The position numbers were made by a program, and so were the translations under genes. 54,536 nucleotides of DNA from Prevotella sp. (GTDB lineage Bacteria; Bacteroidota; Bacteroidia; Bacteroidales; Bacteroidaceae), in assembly GCA_017455845.1 (NCBI GenBank), contig JAFSYY010000094.1, positions 1-54,536 on the forward strand, given 5' to 3'. The notes beneath the pieces were generated by a model that worked only from the letters and a program-made list of their open reading frames with translations, made no database searches and had not been told where the DNA came from. Shown piece after piece: positions 24,889-32,200 of this stretch. Numbering within the stretch: the stretch's first letter is position 1; every line of letters begins with the position of its first letter.

Positions 24889-25575
24889 AAGTTTTTCAAT
24901 CACTTACGTAGAATAGTCCAATGGACTATGGCATTATTCTTCGGCACTACCATTCTTGCAGTGGTAGTGCTGAAGTTTTTACCCGTCTATTATACCCCAT
25001 TGATGTTTTTCCGGCTGTTTCAGCAGGATGAAATGAAACTAAGTCATACCTGGGTGCCCCTGCGACAGATGTCGCCCAACATGCCACTGGCAGTCATGGC
25101 CAGCGAGGATGCCCGTTTTCAAGAGCACTGGGGCTTTGACTTCGAAGCCATACAGAAAGCAGCCGAGCGTAATGCCAAACATCCCGAGAAAAACAAACTG
25201 GGTGCATCGACCATTTCGCAGCAGACGGCTAAGAACGTGTTCCTGTGGCCCGGCCGGTCATGGGTGCGCAAGGGCTTGGAGGCCTATTTCACGGTGTTGA
25301 TAGAGGTGTTCTGGTCAAAAGAACGCATCATGGAGGTCTATCTCAACTCTATTGAGACGGGGCCTGGAATCTATGGCGTCGAGGCTGTGGCTCAGGAGCA
25401 TTTCGGATGCAGTGCCTATGATCTTACAAGAAACCAGTGTGCCTTGATTGCAGCCACGCTGCCTAACCCCATCCGTTTCAGCAGTAAGGCACCTAGTCCG
25501 TATATGAAAAAACGTCAGCGATGGATTCTTACGAACATGAAATATGTGGAACCGCTAAAAAATACGAAAGAATAG
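24883..25575 (+). CDS. mtgA: Monofunctional peptidoglycan glycosyltransferase
   Basis: 230 residues from TTG 24883: a basic N-terminus (KKFFNHLRR), one membrane helix (ALFFGTTILAVVVLKFL), then the GT51 domain with ASEDARFQEHWGFDFEAIQ (catalytic Glu), KLGASTISQQTAKNVFL, KERIMEVYLNSIETGPGIYG and the late AATLPNPIRF. It polymerises lipid II into glycan strands on the periplasmic face. No ATG precedes the membrane helix, so the TTG, inside a heptamer array, is the best start; the next in-frame ATG would remove the basic anchor. The nth gene begins directly after the stop. Confidence 0.93.
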   Translation: MKKFFNHLRRIVQWTMALFFGTTILAVVVLKFLPVYYTPLMFFRLFQQDEMKLSHTWVPLRQMSPNMPLAVMASEDARFQEHWGFDFEAIQKAAERNAKHPEKNKLGASTISQQTAKNVFLWPGRSWVRKGLEAYFTVLIEVFWSKERIMEVYLNSIETGPGIYGVEAVAQEHFGCSAYDLTRNQCALIAATLPNPIRFSSKAPSPYMKKRQRWILTNMKYVEPLKNTKE

Positions 25576-26214
25576 ATGAGGAAGGAAGAGCGATACAGAC
25601 AAGTGCTGGAACATTTCAGGAAAGAAATGCCCGAGGTGAACACAGAACTGGAGTTTGGCAGTGTGTTTCAGTTGTTGGTGGCTGTCATACTAAGTGCACA
25701 GTGCACGGATAAAAGGGTGAACCAGGTGACACCAGAGTTGTTCAGGCATTTTCCTGATGCCAAGAGTATGGCACAGGCAGAGCCTGACGATGTGCTGGAA
25801 TATATCAGTAGCGTGAGTTACCCTAATTCGAAGGCTGCCCATTTGGTGGCGATGGCGCGCATGCTGATGGAACGTTTCGAGGGTGAGGTGCCTGCTGATA
25901 TGAACCAGTTGCTCGACCTGCCCGGCGTGGGGCGTAAGACGGCGAACGTAATACAGGCGGTAGCCTTCGGACAGTCGGCGATGCCTGTTGATACGCATGT
26001 CTTTCGAGTGAGTCACCGGCTGGGGCTGGTATCGAAACGTGAGAATACACCCTATAAGGTGGAGCAGATGCTCATCAAGAACATCCCTGGTGATGAGGTG
26101 GCACGTGCCCATCACTGGCTGTTGCTGCATGGTCGCTATATCTGCACCTCGCGCAAGCCCCATTGCGAACATTGTCCATTTGCTGCCTTCTGTCCCAATA
26201 GAATTGAGAGTTAA
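25576..26214 (+). CDS. nth: Endonuclease III
   Basis: 212 residues. Helix-hairpin-helix LPGVGRKTANVI with the catalytic Lys, the catalytic Asp in PVDTHVFRV, and the C-terminal [4Fe-4S] ligand set C-x6-C-x2-C-x5-C (CTSRKPHC, EHC, PFAAFC). It removes oxidised pyrimidines and nicks abasic sites. The ATG touches the mtgA TAG, so it is probably cotranscribed. The last residues RIES and the TAA stop are encoded by a heptamer array. Confidence 0.96.
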   Translation: MRKEERYRQVLEHFRKEMPEVNTELEFGSVFQLLVAVILSAQCTDKRVNQVTPELFRHFPDAKSMAQAEPDDVLEYISSVSYPNSKAAHLVAMARMLMERFEGEVPADMNQLLDLPGVGRKTANVIQAVAFGQSAMPVDTHVFRVSHRLGLVSKRENTPYKVEQMLIKNIPGDEVARAHHWLLLHGRYICTSRKPHCEHCPFAAFCPNRIES

Positions 26215-26228
26215 GAATTATGAATTTA
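26201..26228. repeat. Heptamer array at the nth stop
   Basis: gaattga, gagttaa, gaattat, gaattta. The second unit contains the nth TAA stop (26212-26214). Confidence 0.85.
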
Positions 26229-26250
26229 GAGGTGTCGGCTTCGCCGAGTA
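26229..26250. repeat. Small hairpin between two heptamer arrays
   Basis: tcggc-ttc-gccga forms a 5-bp stem with a 3-base loop in the nth-ispE gap. It is flanked by heptamer arrays on both sides, like a cargo between repeats. Confidence 0.65.
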
Positions 26251-26251
26251 G

Positions 26252-26279
26252 GAATTAAGAATTAGGAGTTAAGAAGATG
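26252..26279. repeat. Heptamer array ending in the ispE start codon
   Basis: gaattaa, gaattag, gagttaa, gaagatg. The last three bases are the ispE ATG. Confidence 0.8.
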
Positions 26280-27107
26280 ATTAGTTTTCCTGTTGCAAAG
26301 ATAAACTTGGGGTTGAACGTGGTGGAACGTCGTCAGGACGGGTACCATAACCTGGAAACCGTGTTCTATCCTGTGCCCTTGAAGGATGCGCTGGAGGTGA
26401 CACTGATGGACGAGGCCTTTCCTTCGCCCTACGACTGTGACCTGAAAGTGACGAATATCAATATCGAGGGCGACGAGCAGCGCAATCTGGTGGTGAGGGC
26501 CTATAACCTGCTGAAGCAGGACTTCCCGCTGATGCCTCGTGTGCATGCCCATCTCTATAAGGCCATTCCTACGCAGGCAGGAATGGGGGGCGGATCGAGC
26601 GACTGTGCTGCCATGCTGCTGCTGCTGAACAGGATGTTTGAACTGAAACTGACGAAGCAGCAGTTGATAGACTATGCGGCTAGGTTGGGTGCCGACTGTC
26701 CTATCTTCATCCTCAACCGTTCGGCATACGCCGAGGGTATCGGCGAGCGGCTGCAACCTGTAGACCTGAACATGAGGGGCTATTACCTGGCCGTGGTGCG
26801 CCCAGATATTCCCGTACCCACGAAGGAGGCCTTTTCGCGTATCGTGCCCTGCAAGCCGCAGAAGAACTGTCGCGATATTATCAGCCAGCCTATTGAGACG
26901 TGGCGCGAAGAACTGGTGAACGACTTTGAGGCGAGCGTCTTTGCCCTGCATCCAGAGATAGGGCAAATAAAAAGACGGCTCTACCAGATGGGAGCCGTCT
27001 ATGCTGCGATGAGTGGCAGTGGCAGTGCCGTGTTTGGCATCTTCAAGGAAGAGCCTATCCTGGAAAAACAGTTTGAGGGAATGTTCCTGCGAACACTCCC
27101 CCTGTAA
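26277..27107 (+). CDS. ispE: 4-diphosphocytidyl-2-C-methyl-D-erythritol kinase
   Basis: 276 residues of the GHMP kinase fold. AKINLGLNVVERRQDGYHNLETVFYPV at the N-terminus, the ATP-binding PTQAGMGGGSSDCAAMLLLL, and a late AAMSGSGSAVFGIF are the IspE signatures. It phosphorylates CDP-ME in the non-mevalonate isoprenoid pathway. It follows nth after a 62-base gap made mostly of heptamer repeats, and converges with the PqqD-like gene only 3 bases away. Confidence 0.96.
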   Translation: MISFPVAKINLGLNVVERRQDGYHNLETVFYPVPLKDALEVTLMDEAFPSPYDCDLKVTNINIEGDEQRNLVVRAYNLLKQDFPLMPRVHAHLYKAIPTQAGMGGGSSDCAAMLLLLNRMFELKLTKQQLIDYAARLGADCPIFILNRSAYAEGIGERLQPVDLNMRGYYLAVVRPDIPVPTKEAFSRIVPCKPQKNCRDIISQPIETWREELVNDFEASVFALHPEIGQIKRRLYQMGAVYAAMSGSGSAVFGIFKEEPILEKQFEGMFLRTLPL

Positions 27108-27110
27108 TGC

Positions 27111-27380
27111 TTAATTCTCAATAATCCCTGCCTCATGCCATTTGGCAATGAGCGTCTGGGCATCATTGCTGGCGGTTGCCTCGTCAACCTCATATTCCTC
27201 AAGGAGCAGTTTTACAAGCGTATCGCTGTCAAATTCTGTTCCTTGAATTTTTTTCCACAGGTAGGCCGACGACTCATTCATGCTGATAATGCGGCTGAAG
27301 TCAATGTTCTGGATGCCTTCTGCCACGATGATGTTCTCGCCGCAGATGGTGCGCAAATTAAATCCTTCTTTCGTTCTCAT
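27111..27380 (-). CDS. PqqD-like RiPP recognition element protein
   Basis: 89 residues: GFNLRTICGENIIVAEG, then SRIISMNESSAYLWKKIQGTEFDSDTLVKLLLEEYEVDE. The beta-strand part plus winged-helix part with the SAYLW motif is the PqqD pattern. PqqD-like domains bind leader peptides of ribosomally made, modified peptides. It is last in an operon with an S24/S26 peptidase (20 bases upstream) and an HprK-like ATPase. No precursor peptide, radical SAM enzyme or cyclase is seen nearby, so the substrate is unknown. The terminal IIEN-stop comes from one and a half heptamer-like units. Confidence 0.83.
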   Translation of the reverse strand: MRTKEGFNLRTICGENIIVAEGIQNIDFSRIISMNESSAYLWKKIQGTEFDSDTLVKLLLEEYEVDEATASNDAQTLIAKWHEAGIIEN

Positions 27381-27400
27381 ATATAATAAGTATTAATTAT

Positions 27401-27895
27401 TTAATTTTTATATCTTCTCAGTCTCTCTGGTATATGCGGATGAAACATAAACAGCAGATAGCGGCGGATAGGGAAGAGGCGTGTCCACCACCAGGAGTAG
27501 ATGCGCCATTTACGACCGTCGGTGCTGTCGAGCGTGTTGCGCCCCTTGCGGTAGAAGCCAATGGCCTTGGCCCGGATGTCGGCCAGCGTGCACGACGGGT
27601 CTTTGCTCAGGTTGCCGTCACCACGCAGGGTTACTGTCTGGCCGTCGATGCCGATGATGCGATGAAGCACGAAATGGCCTGGTGATAATTCTGCCAGCAC
27701 GGCATCGCCTACATGAGGGTGGTCTATGGCTTGCAGCAGTGCCTTGTCGCGCCCGTCTTCCAGAAATGGCCGCATGCTGCGTCCGCGCAAGGGTAGGGTG
27801 GCGGTGTGGCCAGCCTTGAGTTGCTCCACGACGAAGGGGAGCAACACATCGTTGCGCATCTGTATGATCTTTATCTCGCTATCGCTTTGTGGCAT
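27401..27895 (-). CDS. S24/S26 family serine peptidase
   Basis: 164 residues. TLPLRGRSMRPFLEDG carries the nucleophile Ser in the SMRP motif, and GDAVLAELSPGHFVLHRIIG plus LRGDGN form the second half. The second-half residue is His (LHR) rather than Lys, as in archaeal/ER-type signal peptidases, so a Ser-His dyad is likely. There is no clear N-terminal membrane anchor; the hydrophobic RRYLLFMFHP is near the C-terminus. The start overlaps the HprK-like gene by 25 bases, indicating coupled translation. It may trim the operon's peptide substrate (inference). Confidence 0.8.
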   Translation of the reverse strand: MPQSDSEIKIIQMRNDVLLPFVVEQLKAGHTATLPLRGRSMRPFLEDGRDKALLQAIDHPHVGDAVLAELSPGHFVLHRIIGIDGQTVTLRGDGNLSKDPSCTLADIRAKAIGFYRKGRNTLDSTDGRKWRIYSWWWTRLFPIRRYLLFMFHPHIPERLRRYKN

Positions 27896-28758
27896 ATCTG
27901 GGCAGCCTCCTCATTGGGCAGACAATATAAGGTGAATACGGGGGTCGTCTCAATGATGCGTGTAATGGCATCGCAGAGGTTATTGTAAATCGTGGAGTCC
28001 CACTTCATGCTGCTGCACGCCGGCAGCAGTATGGCGAACGCCTGTACGGGTGCCTCGCGCTTAATGCTGTTTTCGGGTGCCCGCTCTATAAGCGTGACGG
28101 CTCCCAGTCGGGCACTCACATTGCGGTAGCAGGGTGTCTTGCCGCTCCAGGGCGATCCGAAGATATAAGGAGTGCCGTCGTCCATGATGCGTATGACGGG
28201 GTTGTCGTCGTTCATCAGTTCGCAATGCTCTATGTGTTTCATCCACAGGCTGGTGTGTGTGCTCTTGCCTGTGCCGCTCTTGGCGGTGAAGGGATAGCCG
28301 TAGCCATTCTTCATAATGGTGGAGGCATGGATGAGCATGGTCTGATGAAAAGAACCGGCGAAAGCAAAGACGAGCATCAGCGCATCATTTAGGCCGAAAG
28401 AACGCATCACCCAGTCGCCGTTCAAAGCACAGCGGCAGTCGGAGAAATCCTTGTTGCAGATGAGCAGGCAGCAGTCGCGGTCGTGAATGTCGCGTATGAT
28501 GTATTGGTAGCCGCCGTCAGGCAGTTGATATACCAGTGTGTCACCGTTGCCGGTGTCGAACTTCCTCACCAGTTTCCGTTCCTTCACCGGACGGATGCCG
28601 TCGTCTATGGTAAGTGTGAACAGCAGGTTTTCTGGTCTCTCCTTACATTCAAAGACAGCAAACGATGGCAACAGATCCATTGAGTTGGCTGGATTGTCAC
28701 CGGCAAAATGTAAGCGGATATTGTGTCCTGCTATGCAAAAATAGTTATTCTTTGGCAT
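27871..28758 (-). CDS. HPr kinase-like ATPase
   Basis: 295 residues from the ATG at 28758; a second candidate ATG at 28767 differs by three codons, and a longer reading to 28818 is less likely. Residues about 158-167 hold the P-loop TAKSGTGKST, followed by LMNDDNPVIR, FGSPWSGKTPCYRN and VTLIERAPENSIKR, the order seen in HprK-type serine kinase domains of bacterial peptide-modification clusters. The N-terminal 140 residues look like a substrate-specific domain. Related kinases phosphorylate lasso-peptide precursors in some Firmicutes. Overlaps its upstream neighbour by 14 bases and its downstream one by 25. Confidence 0.8.
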   Translation of the reverse strand: MPKNNYFCIAGHNIRLHFAGDNPANSMDLLPSFAVFECKERPENLLFTLTIDDGIRPVKERKLVRKFDTGNGDTLVYQLPDGGYQYIIRDIHDRDCCLLICNKDFSDCRCALNGDWVMRSFGLNDALMLVFAFAGSFHQTMLIHASTIMKNGYGYPFTAKSGTGKSTHTSLWMKHIEHCELMNDDNPVIRIMDDGTPYIFGSPWSGKTPCYRNVSARLGAVTLIERAPENSIKREAPVQAFAILLPACSSMKWDSTIYNNLCDAITRIIETTPVFTLYCLPNEEAAQICHKAIAR

Positions 28759-29221
28759 TGCCGTCATCGTCGGTGTCGTAGTTGTGAACAGGTTTGAACA
28801 GGAAATCCCTGTCATCAATATATCTTACATCGTAGTGCTGCTTTTTGTCTTTCGACTGTGTGTACAGTTTCAGGAACTTCTTGAATTTTTTCTCAACCTT
28901 CTTCTTGTTCTTATTCGCCACTACGAGGCAGGTGCGATGCTGTAACTGATGATGACTGGCCATGAAGTCGCGCAACTGCATGGAGTACAGTTCACGTGAC
29001 ATCAAAAAACCTGTCTTTTTCTCTATCCACACACTGTCTATCTCCTGAATATTGGTGAAATGCACTATGGTATCATTAAACGATGCCGCCATGCCAAAGA
29101 TATACATTTTTGGTGTCTGCACCTTCTTGGCATTTGCCGTTGTTATCATGCCGGTAAATACGACGGCTATGAAAAAAATAAAAAACCTTTTCAAAACTCT
29201 TATCTTATATATACTATTCAC
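28745..29221 (-). CDS. Uncharacterised 158-residue secreted protein
   Basis: Signal peptide after a basic stretch: RVLKRFFIFFIAVVFTGMITTANA. The mature part (MYIFGMAASFNDTIVHFTNI; HRTCLVVANKNKKKVEKKFKKF) is Lys-rich with no motif I recognise. There is no ATG before the signal peptide; GTG at 29219-29221 inside a heptamer array is the best start, with an in-frame TTG ten codons in as the alternative. It lies 26 bases downstream of the sigma factor gene and overlaps the HprK-like gene, so it may link that operon to the sigma transcript. Confidence 0.72.
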   Translation of the reverse strand: MNSIYKIRVLKRFFIFFIAVVFTGMITTANAKKVQTPKMYIFGMAASFNDTIVHFTNIQEIDSVWIEKKTGFLMSRELYSMQLRDFMASHHQLQHRTCLVVANKNKKKVEKKFKKFLKLYTQSKDKKQHYDVRYIDDRDFLFKPVHNYDTDDDGNAKE

Positions 29222-29238
29222 TTTTCACTATTCACTAT
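29212..29238. repeat. Heptamer array with a GTG start
   Basis: ttcactt, ttcacta, ttcacta in register (minus-strand unit tagtgaa). It supplies the GTG start at 29219-29221 and ends 9 bases from the sigma factor stop. Confidence 0.85.
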
Positions 29239-29247
29239 CGAAGCGAC

Positions 29248-30108
29248 TCATCCCAAATAACCTCTCAGCATTTTGTTCTTGGTATTGGTACGCAGCGTGC
29301 GTATGGCCTTCTCTTTGATTTGCCTGACGCGTTCGCGGGTGAGGTTATATTTACTACCTATCTCTTCTAGAGTCATTTCGGGTTCTCCAATACCATAGAA
29401 AGCCACTATAACATTACGTTCCCGCTCTGAAAGACTGCGCAGGGCATTCTGTATCTCCTGCCTGAGCGACTCCATCACAAGCGACTTGTCGGCAGAGGGC
29501 GAGTTGTCGTTGATAAGCACATCGAGCAGCGAACTTTCTTCACCGTCGGCAAAGGGGGCATCCATGGAAACATGTTTGCCGCTGATGCTGATGGCTTCAT
29601 CAATCTTGTCCTTTGGCAAGTCGGTATGCTCTGAGATCTCGTCTAACGATGGTCGCCGTTCGTTCTCCTGCTCGAAACGGTTGAGTATTCGGCTGATCTT
29701 GTTCACCGATCCCACCTGATTCAGTGGCAGGCGCACTATGCGGCTCTGTTCGGCAATGGCTTGCAGGATGCTCTGCCTAATCCACCATACGGCATACGAG
29801 ATAAACTTAAAGCCGCGTGTCTCGTCATAGCGCTCGGCCGCTTTTATAAGGCCAAGGTTGCCCTCGTTAATAAGGTCGGGCAGTGCCAGGCCCTGGTTCT
29901 GGTATTGCTTTGCAACGCTCACAACAAAGCGTAGATTGGCTCTGGTAAGACGCTCCAGTGCTTTCTCGTCGCCTTTTTTGATGCGAGTGGCCAGTTCCAC
30001 CTCTTCATCTGCCGAGAGGAGTTCCTCTTTGCTGATCTCCTGCAGGTATTTTTCCAGCGCTTCGCCATCCCGATTAGTAATCGATTTTGTTATCTTTAGT
30101 TGTCTCAT
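29248..30108 (-). CDS. rpoD: Primary-type RNA polymerase sigma factor (RpoD/SigA)
   Basis: 286 residues from the ATG at 30108; a longer in-frame reading would run into the promoter at 30137. Regions 1.2 ([20 protein letters not shown]), 2 ([40 protein letters not shown]), 3 ([20 protein letters not shown] through [16 protein letters not shown]) and 4 ([40 protein letters not shown]) are all present, with no region 1.1, as in the compact Bacteroidetes primary sigma. It directs housekeeping transcription at TAnnTTTG promoters. Confidence 0.94.
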   Translation of the reverse strand: MRQLKITKSITNRDGEALEKYLQEISKEELLSADEEVELATRIKKGDEKALERLTRANLRFVVSVAKQYQNQGLALPDLINEGNLGLIKAAERYDETRGFKFISYAVWWIRQSILQAIAEQSRIVRLPLNQVGSVNKISRILNRFEQENERRPSLDEISEHTDLPKDKIDEAISISGKHVSMDAPFADGEESSLLDVLINDNSPSADKSLVMESLRQEIQNALRSLSERERNVIVAFYGIGEPEMTLEEIGSKYNLTRERVRQIKEKAIRTLRTNTKNKMLRGYLG

Positions 30109-30136
30109 CGATACCAGTCTTTTTTTAGTCGTTGTG

Positions 30137-30144
30137 CAAAGGTA
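30137..30144 (-). promoter_or_regulatory. Promoter -7 box of the sigma factor gene
   Basis: TACCTTTG on the minus strand, 28 bases before the ATG at 30108. It rules out the longer ORF start at 30222. Confidence 0.7.
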
Positions 30145-30150
30145 GTAATA

Positions 30151-30252
30151 TAAATTGAGAATTGAGAATTGAAGATTGAAAAATGTAATTATCTTTACAT
30201 TTATTAACCAATCAATTCTCAATTCTCAATCTCAATTCTCAATCTCAATTCT
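30151..30252. repeat. Inverted pair of heptamer arrays around a small hairpin
   Basis: Left array attgaga, attgaga, attgaag, attgaaa (30154-30181); right array of caattct units with some 6-bp units (30213-30250), the reverse complement of the left. Between them aaatgtaa and ttacattt form an 8-bp stem. The whole could fold into one long hairpin after the htrA stop and act as its terminator. Confidence 0.85.
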
Positions 30253-31750
30253 ACTCGTTTTGCAGTTGGATAATGAAGTAGCCGCGTTTGCCAGTGGGGA
30301 AGAGGCCCTTGACGATGAGCACGGGTTCTCGTGATGTTGAGGCATTCTTAACAGCATCCTGCAGGTCTTCGATGGTCTTCATCGGTTCATCGTTCACCCG
30401 CTGGATGATGAAGCCCTTAGGTATGCCTGCTTCTTTCATCTTGCCGCCGTTGACCTTGATAACCTCTAGACCGAACTGTATCTCCAATTGTTGCTTCTGC
30501 TCCTTGGTTATTTCGCGGAAGTCGGCTCCCAGCACGTCGAGGTCGGCATTCTTCACAACCTTGGTGTTACCCTGCTCGTTGCGCAGTGTAATCTCCTTTG
30601 AGTGCTTCTTCTTGTTGTGCAAATAGGTCAGTGTCACCTTGTCGCCAGGACGTTTCTGGGCGATAATGCCTGAGAGGTCGCCGAACTTGGTCACCTTCTG
30701 GCCGTCCACCTCAGTGATGATGTCGCCCTTTTCTATACCTGCTTCTGCGGCAGCACTGCTCTCCACCACCTCGGCCACATAGATGCCCTCCATGGTGCCG
30801 TAGTCACTTTCCTTGCCTTCTTCTTTTTCGATGTCAACCTGGGTCTTCACGTCGCGGCCGCTGATACCTATCATGGCACGTTGTACGGTACCATACTGCT
30901 TCAAGTCTTCCACCACCTTGTTCATCATCGTTGTAGGGATGGCGAAGCCGTAACCGCTATACGAGCCTGTCTGCGAGTAGAGCATAGCGTTGATGCCCAC
31001 CAGTTCGCCGTTGGTGTTCACCAGTGCACCGCCCGAGTTGCCGGCATTGATGGCGGCATCGGTCTGGATGAAACTCTCCACGCCGTTGGCACCCAGTGTG
31101 CGTGCCTTGGCTGAGATGATGCCAGCCGTCACGGTGTTGTTCAGTCCCAGAGGATTGCCGATGGCCAGCACCCATTCGCCAATCTTCACGTTGTCGCTGT
31201 TGGCAATGCGGATGGCGGGCAGGTTCTTGCCGTCAATCTTGATGAGGGCAAGGTCTGTCGTTTTGTCAGTGCCGATGATGCGAGCCGAGTATTCCTTGTT
31301 GTCGGTGAGGGTGACAGTCAGTTCGTCGGCGCCGTCGACCACGTGGTTATTGGTTACGATATAGCCGTCGGTAGAGATAATCACACCTGAGCCCGTAGCA
31401 GTTTTCTTGGGGGTTTGTACCTGCTGCTTGCGCGTGCCGCCCTGGCCGCGCTGTCCACGGCCGAAGAAACCGCCGAAGGGGTCGTTGAAGAAGTCCTCAA
31501 AGGGGTCGCTCTGCACCTCTACGGTTTGTATCTTCGAGTTTTGTACATATTTAATATGAACGACCGACGGCAGTGCTTTTTCTGCTGCGTATGTCAAGTC
31601 AACAGGCTGTGCCGCCGTGGCTGTCGACATCTCTTGTACTTCTGGTTCCTGGGGGGCTGCTTTTGTCTCACAGAATGTTGCCACTGAAAACACGATGGCT
31701 GTCACGCTGAGTGCGGACACTGCATAATTTGCAATCTTTTTCATTTTCAT
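30251..31750 (-). CDS. htrA: HtrA/DegP-type periplasmic serine protease
   Basis: 499 residues from the ATG at 31750 (MKMKKIANYAVSALSVTAIV, signal anchor). The longer in-frame reading to 31858 is ruled out by a promoter box at 31795. Trypsin-like domain: GSGVIISTDGYIVTNNHVV (His), TTDLALIKID (Asp) and NAGNSGGALVNTNG (Ser near 240). Two PDZ domains follow (AMIGISGRDVKTQ; then VNGGKMKEAGIPKGFIIQRV). A glycine-rich loop FGGFFGRGQRGQGGTRKQQ is inserted before the first catalytic strand. It degrades or refolds misfolded envelope proteins. Upstream of, and in the same direction as, the sigma gene. Confidence 0.95.
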   Translation of the reverse strand: MKMKKIANYAVSALSVTAIVFSVATFCETKAAPQEPEVQEMSTATAAQPVDLTYAAEKALPSVVHIKYVQNSKIQTVEVQSDPFEDFFNDPFGGFFGRGQRGQGGTRKQQVQTPKKTATGSGVIISTDGYIVTNNHVVDGADELTVTLTDNKEYSARIIGTDKTTDLALIKIDGKNLPAIRIANSDNVKIGEWVLAIGNPLGLNNTVTAGIISAKARTLGANGVESFIQTDAAINAGNSGGALVNTNGELVGINAMLYSQTGSYSGYGFAIPTTMMNKVVEDLKQYGTVQRAMIGISGRDVKTQVDIEKEEGKESDYGTMEGIYVAEVVESSAAAEAGIEKGDIITEVDGQKVTKFGDLSGIIAQKRPGDKVTLTYLHNKKKHSKEITLRNEQGNTKVVKNADLDVLGADFREITKEQKQQLEIQFGLEVIKVNGGKMKEAGIPKGFIIQRVNDEPMKTIEDLQDAVKNASTSREPVLIVKGLFPTGKRGYFIIQLQNE

Positions 31751-31794
31751 ACTTGTTTTGTTAATGATTCTATTTCGTTTTATTTCTTTCGATG

Positions 31795-31827
31795 CAAATA
31801 TAGGTTCAAAGTTTATTAAACTGACAA
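31795..31827 (-). promoter_or_regulatory. Promoter of htrA
   Basis: TATATTTG at 31795-31802 and TTG at 31825-31827 on the minus strand, spacer 22 (slightly long). It fixes the htrA start at 31750. Confidence 0.6.
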
Positions 31828-31941
31828 TTTGGCGCTCATTTTTCTTGCAATTTAACATTTCTGCTCGTCTCTTTAAAATCCGTTTACGGCTCGACAGGAT
31901 TTTTTTGCATTCGTTTAATCAGTTAATTTTAAGTAAAAAAA

Positions 31942-31984
31942 GCCGCCGAAGTAGCAACATGTATACTGCCGCCGAAGTATCAAA
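31942..31984. repeat. 27-bp direct repeat flanking the palindrome array
   Basis: gccgccgaagtagcaa (31942) and gccgccgaagtatcaa (31969) start 27 bp apart, with similar bases following each. The second copy runs into the first 22-bp unit. Between the htrA promoter and here (31828-31941) I see nothing assignable. Confidence 0.7.
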
Positions 31985-32104
31985 ACTGTATACACTTAGT
32001 ATTCCTGCTGTATACAAGTTGTATTCAGCCTGAATACAGTTTGTATTCGGCAGGAATACTTTTTGTATACAGCCTGAATACAAGTTGTATATAGCCTGAA
32101 TACA
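31977..32104. repeat. Six inverted GTAT/ATAC boxes at exact 22-bp period upstream of cstA
   Basis: Centres at 31985, 32007, 32029, 32051, 32073 and 32095, each exactly 22 bp from the next. Every unit has GTAT at -8 to -5 and ATAC at +5 to +8 from its centre. The unit at 32029 is the perfect palindrome TGTATTCAGCCTGAATACA; units at 32073 and 32095 differ in one or two bases. The array ends 40 bp before the -33 element of the cstA promoter, in the divergent htrA-cstA gap. Consistent with a cooperative operator array on one face of the DNA, or with a palindromic repeat element. Confidence 0.92.
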
Positions 32105-32144
32105 AAAACCCTGACTGTAGTTGTAGAAAAAACGAAAGATGGTT

Positions 32145-32174
32145 TTGTTAATTCAAAAGAAATGATTACCTTTG
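32145..32174 (+). promoter_or_regulatory. Promoter of cstA
   Basis: TTG at 32145-32147 and TACCTTTG at 32167-32174, spacer 19. The -7 box overlaps the first possible ATG (32162), so the true start must be the ATG at 32201. Confidence 0.85.
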
Positions 32175-32200
32175 CACCGCCAAAAAAAGAAAAGAGAAAA

